Assembly (NCBI RefSeq): GCF_019331715.1
Contig: NZ_JAHBBG010000011.1
Span: 25,602 to 89,601, forward strand
Length of the DNA stretch: 64,000 bases
Direction of reading: 5' to 3'
Source of the DNA: Bifidobacterium simiiventris
GTDB lineage: Bacteria > Actinomycetota > Actinomycetes > Actinomycetales > Bifidobacteriaceae
This document shows positions 1-8,640 of the stretch, in pieces (positions within the stretch are counted from its first letter, which is position 1; each line of letters begins with the position of its first letter). Below the pieces are notes generated by a model that did no database searches, had not been told where the DNA came from, and was given only the letters and a program-made list of their open reading frames with translations. A program made the translations under genes and the position numbers.

Positions 1-123
1 CGCAAACGCGACACCCAGGTCATGCGTCAGATCTTCGATCGCATACGCGACCGGCTCCGGTACAGTCTCGTCTTCCGCATCATTCCAACGGACTGCGGAA
101 CGTCCGTTCAGCACCACCGGCAT
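1..123 (-). CDS. Partial CDS, possible GH115-like alpha-glucuronidase N-terminus
   Basis: Only the first 41 codons are inside the window; the gene runs off the left edge. The ATG at 123 is preceded by an AAGGAG ribosome-binding site 12 nt upstream, and the start lies 20 bp after the stop of the GH42 gene, so the two are probably co-transcribed. The visible peptide contains NGRSAVRWNDAED and then AYAIEDLTHDLG. This resembles the N-terminal domain seen in GH115 alpha-glucuronidases and related glycosidases, where a short strand is followed by a helix with an A-x-x-DL-x-x-D pattern. The uronate-catabolic genes elsewhere in the window would fit such a role. The assignment is inference from a very short piece and could be wrong; that a gene starts here is much safer. 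Confidence 0.45.
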   Translation of the reverse strand, partial: MPVVLNGRSAVRWNDAEDETVPEPVAYAIEDLTHDLGVAFA

Positions 124-142
124 AGTGGCACGCTCCTTTTCC

Positions 143-2466
143 TTATTTCGATTCGATGACGAGCACCGCGAACGGAGGCAGGACGCGGTGGCCGGGGGTG
201 ACGGTCGTGTCGGTCAGCAGATCGCGGCCGGCGAGCGCGGCCGGCAGGTCGACGGCAACGGGTGCATTCACGGGATTGAGCACGAACGTGAACGTGGTAC
301 CGTCGGCCGCGATGCGACGCGTGACTTCGAGATCAACCGTGCGCAGATCGGATCGCACCGTGGCATCCTGCGCGATCGCGGACCGTTCAACAGTGCCGAC
401 CAGCGGCGCATCGGTGAGACCCGTGATGCCGGTGCCGGCGAGCAGCGCGTCCACGAATCGCGGCATGGCCGCATCGTCCGGGAACGTGGCCGCATAGAAC
501 ACACCGCCATTGCCCGTACTCGGGCGGAACGTGAAGGCGGGCGTACCAACATAGTATTCGCTGCCATAGGTGGCGAGTACTGCTGTGCCTTCATCGGCCT
601 CAAGCACGTCGAACAGCACGCGGCCGTGAGGGGCCGCTGCGTCGTTCGCACTATCTGCAATGACGGAAGAATCCCCAGTATAGTCCGCGGGCGTGGCCAG
701 ATCCGTATCATCCGCGAACCGCAGCGGCACCACGTGCTCGCTCGGGTCGAGCGCGTCCGTCTCCTCGACCCACACGCCGGTCAAATCGCGCAGCGGCACC
801 GGGATCTCGCCCTGGTACAGGCTGTCGTGCTCGTCGGTCAGGGCGCTCAGCGCGGTCAGCAGCAGTCGTCCGCCGCCGGCCACGAATCCGCGCAACCGCT
901 CGACCAGATCCGCGCGCATCATGTACAGGCACGGCGCGAGCACGAGATCGTACGCATCGTACGAGTCGTACGGTCCGACGATGTCGACCTGGATGTTGCG
1001 GCGGTGCAGTTCGCGATACCAACGCTGCACTTCGGCCACGTAATCCATCGAGATCGTCGGGCCGGCGGACATGCCGATCGCCCAGCGCGACTGCCAGTCG
1101 AAGACCAGCGCGACCTTCGCCGGCGCGACGCGACTGCCGAGGATACGGCCGGAGACTCGCCCCAGTTCGGCTCCCAGCTCGGCGCATTCGCGGAACGCGC
1201 GCGTGCGATCGGTGCCGTCGGAGCTGATGAGCGCGCCGTGGAACTTCTCGCAGCCGGACCGGTTCTGCCGCAGCTGGAAGAACTGCACGGTGTCGGCGCC
1301 GTGCGCGACGGCCTGCCAGCTCAGCTCGCGCATCTGACCGGGGCGCTTCTGCGTGTTGTACGCCATCCAGTTCTGACGGCTCGGGGTCTGTTCCATGAGC
1401 ATGAACGGCTTGCCGCCCCCCCCCCCACGCCGCGCATGAGCTCGTGGCCGAACGCGACGTTCGCGGGATCGGTGTCGGGGCGCGGGTAGGAGTCCCACGA
1501 GACGACGTCTACGCCGCCGGTCGGTGCTGTCGGCGCGGGCGCGGCGGTCGCATCGCCGGACGCAACAGCCGCGTCACCGACCGTCCCGTCCGCCGGATTC
1601 GCGCCCGCCCGCCAGCGGAAGTAGTCGTACGTCGGGTATGTGCCCATCATGTTCGTCGTGACCGGATTGACCGGATCGAATTCGCGGATCGCGGCTTTCT
1701 CCTCGTTGTACGACTCGAGCACGCACTCGCCGTAGAAACGTTGGTAGTCGAGCGAGAACCCGCCGAGGATCGCCTTGCCGCCCCAGCTGGTCGTGTCGCC
1801 GAGTTCGTTCGGCGGGAAGATTTCGTCGAAGCTGTGATAGGTGTGGCTCCAGAACGCCGAGTTCCACGCCTCGTTCACGGCCTCGATCGTGCCGTAGCGT
1901 GCGCGCAGCCATTCGCGGAACTTGACCGCGCACGTGTCGCACCAGCACATGCCGCCGTATTCGTTGCCGATGTGCCACGCGACGAGATTGTCCAGTTTGC
2001 CGTAGCGTTCGGCGAGTTTGCCGGCGAGCGCCGCGGAGTACTTGCGGAAGGTCGGGCTGTTGATGCACGCGTTGTGGCGTTCGCGGTGGCGCATCTTGCG
2101 GCCGCGTTCGTCGACGCGGTTGACGTCGGGGTGGCGCAGGCTCATCCACGCCGGCAGGGCTCCGGTGGAGGTGGCCATGACGATCGACATGCCGGCGTCG
2201 GAGACGGTGCGCACGATGCGGTCGAGTTTGCTGAAGTCGTATTCGTCTTCGCTGGGCTGCAGCTGCGCCCACGAGAAGACGTTGAGGGTGACTTCGTTGA
2301 TGCCGGCTTCCTTGAACAGCCGCATGTCGTCGTGCCAGACGGATTCGGGCCATTGCTCGGGGTTGTAGTCGCCGCCGTAGAGCATGCTGCCGCGGGAGGC
2401 GAGACGCTCGGCGAACGTCGGCTGGGTTGATGCGGCCGATGATTGGGTTGATGATGTTCCGGTCAT
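143..2466 (-). pseudogene. GH42 beta-galactosidase, frameshifted at an 11-G tract
   Basis: The gene encodes a family 42 beta-galactosidase that would release galactose from galacto-oligosaccharides in the cytoplasm; no signal peptide is visible. The start at 2466 has an AGGGAG site. The first reading frame carries the N-terminal GGDYNPEQWP motif, the acid/base Glu169 in WHIGNEYGG, and a zinc site (Cys134, Cys174, Cys176, Cys179). After about residue 346 it shifts frame at a run of 11 C on the plus strand (1416-1426). The second frame starts with GKPFMLMEQTPSRQNW, which contains the nucleophile Glu, and runs to the stop at 143. Nine or twelve G would restore one frame of about 774 residues, so the sequence as given separates the two catalytic Glu residues. 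The cause may be phase variation, a true mutation or a homopolymer sequencing error. The restored protein is longer than usual for GH42 because of an Ala/Thr/Pro/Gly-rich insert just before the tract. Confidence 0.9.
1416..1426. repeat. 11-bp homopolymer (G on coding strand) in GH42 gene
   Basis: Eleven consecutive C on the plus strand, read as GGGGGGGGGGG in the gene. It is the exact point where the GH42 reading frame is lost. Runs of this length are prone to slipped-strand changes in cells and to miscalls in sequencing. Confidence 0.95.
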
Positions 2467-2554
2467 GATTGAAAACTCCCTTGTTATGTCTGTCGTCTAC
2501 GTCACCGCAGTACATCATTGCGATGCGTCACGTATGACGGCGACCGCCTGCCGA

Positions 2555-2591
2555 CCTTGTGGCGGATATCCGCCAGACATCCGTCACAAGG
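2555..2591. terminator. Hairpin between the six-hairpin glycosidase and GH42 genes
   Basis: Outer arms CCTTGTG and CACAAGG enclose a perfect inner palindrome GGCGGATATCCGCC. It sits 25 bp after the stop of the upstream gene. There is no strong T run, so it may act as a weak terminator or as an mRNA stabiliser within the operon. Confidence 0.45.
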
Positions 2592-2615
2592 CCCCGCAAC
2601 CGGCCGCCAACGTAT

Positions 2616-4709
2616 TCACTCCGCGTCCAGCATATGCCGAACGATGAAATACAGCGCCCAGTCCTGGTCGTTCGCCATCGGATCGGCGAAATGCGTTCGC
2701 TCGCCGTTCACCGAGAACGGGAACACGTACGCGCACGACGCGGTGCCGTCCGGGAAGAACAGCTGCAACAGCGCGCGACGCGACGCGGCCGCACGGCGAC
2801 GCAGCGTCTCGGCCGCATCCTCGTCGTCCATGAGATCGGCCGCCAGATCGAACACGTCGGCGGTCAGTCCGCTCCAGTAATGCGGGAACGTGTCGCCGTA
2901 CTGCTTACGTTTGCCAAACCAGAAACCGTCCCAGTGACGGATCGCGACCTCGTTCATGTGCGCGTCCGGCTGGCATCCGTTGAACTGGTCGAGCACGCGC
3001 AACTGCTCGAATCCGGCCCGCAGCAGGTCCCGGTCGCCGGTCAGCGCGGCCGTCTGCAGGATCACGCTCGCGGCCGGCGCCACGATCGACTGCTCGTAGT
3101 TGACCTCATGCTTCGGATAGTGCAGTCCGAGTCCCGCCAATGTGCGCGCGTGGGTGAGAAACAGGTCGCGCATCTCGTCGAACAGGTCACGCTCGCCGGC
3201 CTCCTGCAACGCGCGGCCGAGCGCGAGGATCGGCAGTTCGATCGGGTAGAACCGGCTGCCGCCGCCCGCGTAGAACCAGCGGATGATGCGGCATGCGACG
3301 CGTAGGTCCTCCACATCGCCGCCGAACTTGTAGAACTCGACGTACAGCCGTGCGAACCACGGCGCGTTGTACAGTCGCGTGACCGTGTTGTCGCGCGGCG
3401 CGTCGTTGAACACCTCGCCAGTTTCGGCATCGACCAGCTCACGTTCGACGAACGTGCGGTAGTCACGCAGACTGTCGGACAGTTCGTCGCGCAGCGGTTT
3501 CCATTCGCCGCCCGGCATCGCGCCGGACAACGCCATCGATACGTCGGCCAGCAGGTCGCCGTTCTCGTCCGTGACGATGCCGCGATCCAGTTCGCGCAGA
3601 TACGCGGCGATCAGCAAGCCCATGCCGACGCGTTCGCGGCCGGCGTTGTAGTCGTTGACCACGTTGCCCTTGTCGTCGCCGGCGTAATAGTACTGGCGGC
3701 GATCCTCGTTGTCGTACGGCAGGTACGCGCCGATCAGGTGCTCGTTCTGGCCGCGGTACTGCTGTTTGCGGGCGATGAAGCGCACGCGCTGGGCGATGAG
3801 TTCGTCGAGCGGGGCGGAGACGAACAGTCGCGTGCGCACGGTGCGGTCGCCGACGCGGACGGTGAAGGTGTGCTCGCCGGTGCGGTCGCGGTATTCGTCG
3901 TGGGTGTACGGGTCGTCGTCGGACGGGGTGAAGGCGAAGGTGTACGAGCCGTCCGGTTCGGGGGCGGCGGGGATGCCGTTGACGGTGACGGCGTCATCCT
4001 GACCGGGCTGGAACGACGGGCGGATGTGCAGGACAGCGGTCTGGCCGGGGAACGCGACGTACGTGTTCCAGCGGGCGTCGATGAACGCGCTGCGTTCGGC
4101 GGCCTGCTGGAAGAAATCCTCGCGTGAATCGCACGGGAAGATCGTCCATGAGATCGTGCGGGTCTGGCCGGGCGCGAATTCCATCGCCTCGGGGTGCAGG
4201 ACGAAGCAGCCGCGGTCGTTGCTGTAGTGGACGAAGTCTCGGCTCGTGCTGTAGTCGGCGAGCGCGCCTTCCGTGAGGATCAGGCCGAGGTGCGGGGCGT
4301 TGCCGCTCATGCGCAGGGCGAGTGCCCAGCTGCAGGCGCCGCCGCAGAACAGGTGGACGTTGCAGTGGCGGTCGATCGAGTAGTCGTCGGTCTCGTCGAA
4401 ATAGCGGTCCTCGAGCGGCAGGGTGATGCCGATGTCGCCGACCGCGGTGGTGATCGGCTTGCTCGTGGCGTTGCCGAGCAGGACCGTGGTGACGATGGTG
4501 TCGCCGTCGCGCAGCATGTGGACGGACGACTGGATGCCGTCCGGGGTGCTGACCGCGGCGTACGGATGATCGTCGCGCAGCCAGTTCATGCCGGCCGGAT
4601 CGGACGAAAATCGAATCGTTACGTCTCCGGGAGCACCCAGTTCCGAGACCATGGACCTGGTGTCCGCATATGCCGGGATTTCCGGGGAATTCTTGCCTAG
4701 CGAGTACAT
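2616..4709 (-). CDS. Six-hairpin (alpha/alpha)6-type glycosidase, uncharacterised
   Basis: A 697-residue protein without a signal peptide. Residues about 30-330 look like beta-sandwich modules, including a PEPDGSYTFAFTPSDDD segment typical of Ig-like strands. Residues about 340-690 look like an (alpha/alpha)6 barrel, with aromatic and acidic clusters such as TRLYNAPWFARLY, HYPKHEVNYEQSIVAP and HWDGFWFGKRKQYGDTFPHY. This architecture belongs to the six-hairpin glycosidase superfamily; GH154 beta-glucuronidases and other recently defined families share it, but I cannot choose a family. The ATG at 4709 has an AAGGA site. It lies upstream of GH42 on the same strand, so it probably acts on the same imported oligosaccharides, perhaps removing a capping sugar. 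A LacI operator (4768-4785) lies about 60 bp upstream and matches the one before ABC importer 1. Confidence 0.7.
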   Translation of the reverse strand: MYSLGKNSPEIPAYADTRSMVSELGAPGDVTIRFSSDPAGMNWLRDDHPYAAVSTPDGIQSSVHMLRDGDTIVTTVLLGNATSKPITTAVGDIGITLPLEDRYFDETDDYSIDRHCNVHLFCGGACSWALALRMSGNAPHLGLILTEGALADYSTSRDFVHYSNDRGCFVLHPEAMEFAPGQTRTISWTIFPCDSREDFFQQAAERSAFIDARWNTYVAFPGQTAVLHIRPSFQPGQDDAVTVNGIPAAPEPDGSYTFAFTPSDDDPYTHDEYRDRTGEHTFTVRVGDRTVRTRLFVSAPLDELIAQRVRFIARKQQYRGQNEHLIGAYLPYDNEDRRQYYYAGDDKGNVVNDYNAGRERVGMGLLIAAYLRELDRGIVTDENGDLLADVSMALSGAMPGGEWKPLRDELSDSLRDYRTFVERELVDAETGEVFNDAPRDNTVTRLYNAPWFARLYVEFYKFGGDVEDLRVACRIIRWFYAGGGSRFYPIELPILALGRALQEAGERDLFDEMRDLFLTHARTLAGLGLHYPKHEVNYEQSIVAPAASVILQTAALTGDRDLLRAGFEQLRVLDQFNGCQPDAHMNEVAIRHWDGFWFGKRKQYGDTFPHYWSGLTADVFDLAADLMDDEDAAETLRRRAAASRRALLQLFFPDGTASCAYVFPFSVNGERTHFADPMANDQDWALYFIVRHMLDAE

Positions 4710-4767
4710 ACGCCAGTCCTTTCTTCATGAAGCATCGACGCTTCTGCACGTCGTCGTATCGCATAAA

Positions 4768-4785
4768 AATCGCAACGCTGCGATT
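4768..4785. promoter_or_regulatory. LacI-type operator, AATCGCA-N4-TGCGATT
   Basis: AATCGCAACGCTGCGATT has perfect 7-bp arms and lies 59 bp before the six-hairpin glycosidase start. The core TCGCAACGCTGCGATT recurs exactly at 11596-11611 before the importer 1 binding protein. That suggests one repressor, probably the LacI at 11953, controls both. Confidence 0.7.
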
Positions 4786-5059
4786 CTATACGATTTCGCG
4801 GACACACACAAATCGAAAACGCCGAATCACTGTCATTTGCTGCGCGCTGGACGAAAAACCACCCGACCATGTCATCGAGCGAGAAATCGTGTGCGCACGG
4901 GATGGAAAAACCAAGCCGACAATCCATCCAGTGAATACCATTGCCGCAAGCGCCACCCATACACGACGAATAACGCGCAACTATTTCCGGAAAAGAACGG
5001 CTTCAGCCCAAAATAGTTGCACTGAGACATTATCGACTCGATGAGACAGCATCGGACTG

Positions 5060-5160
5060 GTGCTGTGTCGGGGCTTAATGTGATGGGTTCGACGCTCCCT
5101 CAGTCCGCTTCGCGGCCAGCTCCCTCAACCGAGGGAGCCAAGAATAAGAACGCCCGACAA
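5060..5160. repeat. REP/MITE-like inverted-repeat element, copy 1
   Basis: Contains GCTTAATGTGATGGGTTCGA and the hairpin CTCCCTCA...CCGAGGGAG, followed by AGCCAAGAA. Close relatives lie at 31241-31356 and, inverted, at 43530-43617. It sits between the SGNH hydrolase stop and the promoter of the six-hairpin gene. Confidence 0.7.
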
Positions 5161-5223
5161 GGGCGGAGCGCGTCAGTGTACACGGCAAAGCAATAGGCCG
5201 CCAAACGCGTGACGGCTTGCCCG

Positions 5224-5943
5224 CTACAGCAAGCGCAGGGCGCGGCGGATGATGGGGGCGTAGAAGCGTTCGACGGCGACCAGATTCGGATGGGTGCCGC
5301 TGGGCTGGCTTTCGGGGTGCTCGTAGGTGACGGTCTGCGGGGTGCCGGGCAAACCGTCGGAACCGTTGCGATCGAAGGAATACGCGACACGATCGGCATC
5401 GCGGTGCGGGTCGAGATCGGCGTCGTCGAATACGTTGGCAACGCCCACACCCCACTTGCGGCATGCCTCCAGCTCGATCGCATACAGAGCCGACTGGATC
5501 GTCATGTCAACGTTCGCAAGTCTTGCGGTCGCCACGTACACGATCTTCGCAGACGGCCAACGACGACGGCATTCCGCGATCGTCGCCTCAAAACAGCCGG
5601 CAAACGTGCCGCGGTCGAATGATGGCACATCAAAACCATCGATCACTTCGCCGAGCCGGTCCATGATCCGATCCAGATGACCGTCGTTCGTGCCGCCGTC
5701 GAACAGGATCACGTCGGGCGCGGGCGTACCGGCCGGAACCTCGTCACACTGGTCGATGATCTGGCCGCCCAAGTCAGGCCGCGTCATCGGCCGCGGCAGT
5801 ATAGCCGCACCGTTGCGAGCGAACTTGAACAGACGCATCCCCTCGGCTTCGGCGACAACGTTCGCACACGAACGCTGCGGATACGTGTGCCCCTCGATGA
5901 TGCTGTCGCCGAACGCGTACAGCACCTTGCCGTTGCAATCCAT
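5224..5943 (-). CDS. SGNH/GDSL-type hydrolase, probable carbohydrate esterase
   Basis: A 239-residue cytoplasmic hydrolase. The start was placed at 5943 because the block I motif follows at once (VLYAFGDSIIEGH, with the nucleophile Ser) and a G-rich GGGGGA site precedes it; longer upstream starts only add unlike sequence. The oxyanion block is present as FDGGTNDGH. The catalytic His lies in SGTHPN near the C-terminus, but the Asp usually found three residues before it (DxxH) is Ser here. The enzyme may therefore work with a Ser-His dyad or use another acid. In this setting a role in removing acetyl or other ester groups from imported plant oligosaccharides is likely, but the substrate is inferred. 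It forms its own unit, with an AT-rich dyad just upstream at 5989-6002. Confidence 0.75.
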   Translation of the reverse strand: MDCNGKVLYAFGDSIIEGHTYPQRSCANVVAEAEGMRLFKFARNGAAILPRPMTRPDLGGQIIDQCDEVPAGTPAPDVILFDGGTNDGHLDRIMDRLGEVIDGFDVPSFDRGTFAGCFEATIAECRRRWPSAKIVYVATARLANVDMTIQSALYAIELEACRKWGVGVANVFDDADLDPHRDADRVAYSFDRNGSDGLPGTPQTVTYEHPESQPSGTHPNLVAVERFYAPIIRRALRLL

Positions 5944-5983
5944 GATTCCCCCGATTCCGGTATGCCGTGCATACCGTCTTCCA

Positions 5984-6016
5984 ATATATGCGAATATACG
6001 CACATATATGCAAAAC
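5984..6016. promoter_or_regulatory. AT-rich dyad upstream of the SGNH hydrolase
   Basis: The stretch contains TGCGAATATACGCA (5989-6002), an inverted repeat with TGCG/CGCA arms, flanked by ATATAT on both sides. It lies 46-59 bp before the start codon, where an operator or promoter would be expected. No regulator can be assigned. Confidence 0.45.
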
Positions 6017-6157
6017 GGCGACGCACACGCAGGAAAAAGAAAGGAAAACCCACGCATACGCCGCCATTGAGCCGGCGGGCCGTCCGGAGCGACTGGCCAA
6101 CCCGCCGACGATTATTCAATGACCACTGCATCGACCGAACGCGCGGCCCGCATCACA

Positions 6158-7084
6158 TCACAGGCCGTTGTCCCACTCGTCGTGCCATTCGAGCAGCGCC
6201 TCGCCGTCACCGATCTCGATCGGCAGTGTGACGAGCTCGGAGTTGCCGAGATCCTTGTTATGCCAACGGTCGCCGACGTACAGGAACCGGCTCGCGTGAT
6301 AGTCGTCGCCGCCGGCAGCCACACCGTCGAGCGGCACGATGATGTCGCACTGCGAGTCGAACGTGCGCGAACCGGCCGGCGTGAACGGCTTCCACTCGCT
6401 CCACGGGCCGTGCAGGTCGGTCGCGGTCGCGTACATGTTGTCGTTGCAGTCCCAGCCGGTCAGCTGCGAGCCAAACCAGTAGTAGACGCCGTCGCGCTTG
6501 ACCATGATCGGCGACTCGTAGCCTGCCCAGTAGTTGGTGCCCTTGAGGCAGACCACGTCCTCGACCACGCTCAGGTAGTCCTCGGACAGGCGGTAGATGT
6601 GCGTGCCGTGCGGGCGGTCCTCGCTCAGGATGTAGCCGGTGCCGTCCTCGTCCTGGAACACGCCGATGTCGCGCGACTCGTAGCCGCGGAACTGGAACGT
6701 TGCGAGGAACTCGAACGGACCGGTCGGCGAGTCGGAGATCGCGGTGCCGATGTGCGCGTACGAGTAGTTGTTTTCGCCGTCGACGTGCAGGTACATGACG
6801 TACTTGCCGTCGGACGGGCGACGCATGACCTTCGGGCGTTCGACGATGCGCTTCGGGCCGATGATCGAATCCTCGTCGCCGACCGGCAGTACCGTGCCCT
6901 CGTTTCGCCACGTTGCGAAATCCGTGGTGGAGTAGCAGGCGACGCCCTGGAAGAGGTTGCCGTGATTCTTGATCTCGCCGTACGCGTACCAGCGGTCGCC
7001 GAATCGCTGCACGCCGATGCCGTGGAGCTGGGCGACGTTGCCGTCCGTGTCGCGGAACAGCTGCACGCCGTGAAGTGTTGCCAT
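6158..7084 (-). CDS. GH43 glycosidase, exo-beta-1,3-galactanase-like
   Basis: A 308-residue five-bladed beta-propeller glycosidase of family 43 with no signal peptide. The N-terminal DTDGNVAQLHGIGV and the central IVERPKVMRR match the pattern of the GH43 subfamilies that include galactan 1,3-beta-galactosidases: an Asp near D-x-DGN...HG and a Glu in the ERPKV motif. It is much shorter than the secreted multidomain bifidobacterial exo-galactanases, so it should act inside the cell on short galactan fragments. The ATG at 7084 has an AAAGGAA site. It is transcribed on the minus strand, with the SGNH hydrolase about 210 bp downstream. Arabinofuranosidase or xylosidase activity cannot be excluded from sequence alone. 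Confidence 0.75.
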   Translation of the reverse strand: MATLHGVQLFRDTDGNVAQLHGIGVQRFGDRWYAYGEIKNHGNLFQGVACYSTTDFATWRNEGTVLPVGDEDSIIGPKRIVERPKVMRRPSDGKYVMYLHVDGENNYSYAHIGTAISDSPTGPFEFLATFQFRGYESRDIGVFQDEDGTGYILSEDRPHGTHIYRLSEDYLSVVEDVVCLKGTNYWAGYESPIMVKRDGVYYWFGSQLTGWDCNDNMYATATDLHGPWSEWKPFTPAGSRTFDSQCDIIVPLDGVAAGGDDYHASRFLYVGDRWHNKDLGNSELVTLPIEIGDGEALLEWHDEWDNGL

Positions 7085-7647
7085 GATTGGGTTCCTTTGG
7101 ATTGGTTGATGGTAAGTGGTTGATGACTTGGGAGTCGGAACCGATCGGCACGACTGCGATGATCGGCAGGCTTACGGTTCGTCGTATACCTCATGACAGA
7201 CTTTATCGCGAGATATATACCGTATCGTATGCCAATTGACGACTGGGTGGGCGACGGCGGAACCTTCGGAAAGCACACCGGGCTTTCCTCAAGGGCTGAT
7301 CTACGACCAGCCCCGCACAGCGAACCTCGCTGCGCTCGGACTCAATCCGACCAAGCAGATCCGTCCTTTGTCATTTCGACCGAGCGCCGCGAGCGGAGAA
7401 ATCTTTCAAAGCACACCGCCTTCAAAGATTTCTCGACTCGGCTACGCCTCGCTCGAAATGACAATCTTGGCTGACTCGGCTCAGGCTGACGTTACGGGAA
7501 GTCCACCGGGCTTCCCGCTTAACGGATCGCCTTCGGCCCCTGCAACAACGGACCTCGCTGCGCGAGGACTCAATCCGACCTTCGCTCGCCTATCGGCTCG
7601 CTCAGGCTGATCCTACGGACAGTCCACAGGACTGTCCGCTTAACGGA
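7085..7647. other. 563-bp intergenic region made largely of repeats
   Basis: No gene is supported. Next to the GH43 start is a short AT-rich promoter-like stretch with the dyad TATCGCGAGATA (7204-7215). The rest is repetitive: two degenerate copies of a block with a GGAAAGC/GCTTTCC-type hairpin and an ACCTCGCTGCG motif, one full copy of the TGTCATTTCGACCGAGCG inverted repeat (7369-7463), and a nested hairpin running into the permease stop. Confidence 0.7.
7369..7463. repeat. TGTCATTTCGACCGAGCG inverted-repeat element, copy 1
   Basis: The left arm begins TGTCATTTCGACCGAGCG and continues GAGCGGAGAAATCTTT. The right arm returns as AAGATTTCTCGACTCG...CGCTCGAAATGACA, making a long imperfect hairpin of about 95 nt. 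Related copies are listed at 9668, 18823, 34276, 46010 and 60241. Confidence 0.85.
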
Positions 7648-7653
7648 TCAGCC
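7605..7653. terminator. Nested hairpin overlapping the stop of the importer 1 permease
   Basis: The outer arms GGCTGATCC and GGATCAGCC enclose GGACAGTCC-ACA-GGACTGTCC. The outer right arm covers the stop codon of the LplC-type gene at 7648. It probably ends or stabilises the importer 1 transcript. Confidence 0.6.
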
Positions 7654-8610
7654 CTTGACCGCTCCGATCATGACGCCCTTGTTGAAGTACTTCTGGAGGA
7701 ACGGGTAGAGCACGAGCAGCGGGAGGGTGGAGACGATGATCACGCCGTACTTGATCTGGTTGGCGAATTCGCGCTGCTGGATCAGACTCATGCCATCTGA
7801 CTGCGCGCCGGTGATGCCGGTCTGATTGGCGAGCAGGATCGAACGCAGCACGTTCTGCAACGGCAGCTTTTCGGTGTCGCGGATGTACACGAGGCCCGTG
7901 AAGAAGTCGTTCCAGTGGCCCACGAAGTAGTACAGCGCCAGCACCGCGATGATCGCGGACGACAGCGGGATCACGATCTTGAGGAAGTAACCCCAGTACC
8001 CGAGGCCGTCGATCTGCGACGCGTCGTGCAGCTCCTCCGGAATCGAGGACTCGAAGAACGAGCGCGCGATGATCACGTTCCACACCGACACCGCGCCCGG
8101 CAGGATGAACACCAGCCAGTTGTCAAGCAGCCCCAGCTGCTTGAACAGCAGGTAGTTCGGGATCAGACCGCCGGAGAAGAACATCGTGAACGTGAACAGG
8201 AACAGGATGATGCGCCGCGGCTTGAACTCGCGCCGCGAGAGCGCGAACGACACCGGGATCGTCACGAGCATGTTGAGCGCGGTGCCGACTACCGAGTACA
8301 CGATCGTGTTCCAGTAGCCCATCCAGATACGCGAGTCGGCGAACACCTTCGCGTACCCGCCGAAACTGAATCCGACAGGCCACATCGTCACCCGCCCCTG
8401 GTTCACGGCCGTCTGGTTCGACACGGACGCGATGATCACGAACCAGATCGGATAGATGACCGCGACGACGACCAACGCCAGGACCACCCAGATCACGATG
8501 TCGGTGATCCAGTCGGACACGGTCCGAGCCTGCCGGACCTTCGGATTCCATGGGATGTCCTCGGCGCTCGTCTTCGGCGCGAGCGACGGCTGCACGGTTG
8601 CACTAGTCAT
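7648..8610 (-). CDS. Carbohydrate ABC transporter permease, LplC type (importer 1)
   Basis: A 320-residue inner-membrane permease of the LplC/YtcP group. Six transmembrane segments are visible, the first at about residues 38-60 (IVIWVVLALVVVAVIYPIW). The cytoplasmic EAA loop for ATPase contact is ASQIDGLGYWGYFLKIVIPL, and the C-terminus FNKGVMIGAVKG is typical. It is the last gene of the unit: binding protein (11479), LplB-type permease (9633), then this one, 30 bp after its partner. No ATP-binding protein is encoded nearby, as is usual for bifidobacterial and other Gram-positive sugar importers that share one MsmK/MsiK-type ATPase. The substrate is not known; the neighbouring enzymes suggest a galactose-containing plant oligosaccharide. 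Confidence 0.9.
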   Translation of the reverse strand: MTSATVQPSLAPKTSAEDIPWNPKVRQARTVSDWITDIVIWVVLALVVVAVIYPIWFVIIASVSNQTAVNQGRVTMWPVGFSFGGYAKVFADSRIWMGYWNTIVYSVVGTALNMLVTIPVSFALSRREFKPRRIILFLFTFTMFFSGGLIPNYLLFKQLGLLDNWLVFILPGAVSVWNVIIARSFFESSIPEELHDASQIDGLGYWGYFLKIVIPLSSAIIAVLALYYFVGHWNDFFTGLVYIRDTEKLPLQNVLRSILLANQTGITGAQSDGMSLIQQREFANQIKYGVIIVSTLPLLVLYPFLQKYFNKGVMIGAVKG

Positions 8611-8640
8611 GATTTGCCTTACCTTTCCGTCACGCCCGGG

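Larger units (their letters stand above)
4710..5223. other. 514-bp intergenic region: operator and REP-like element
   Basis: I see no convincing gene. The region holds the promoter side of the six-hairpin glycosidase with its LacI operator at 4768-4785. It then has an AT-richer stretch of about 250 bp, and an inverted-repeat element near 5060-5160 that lies downstream of the SGNH hydrolase. Confidence 0.7.

Noticed and set aside
5993..6016. tRNA or small RNA near the SGNH hydrolase
   Set aside because: The AT-rich dyad has no cloverleaf or terminator and fits a promoter or operator better.
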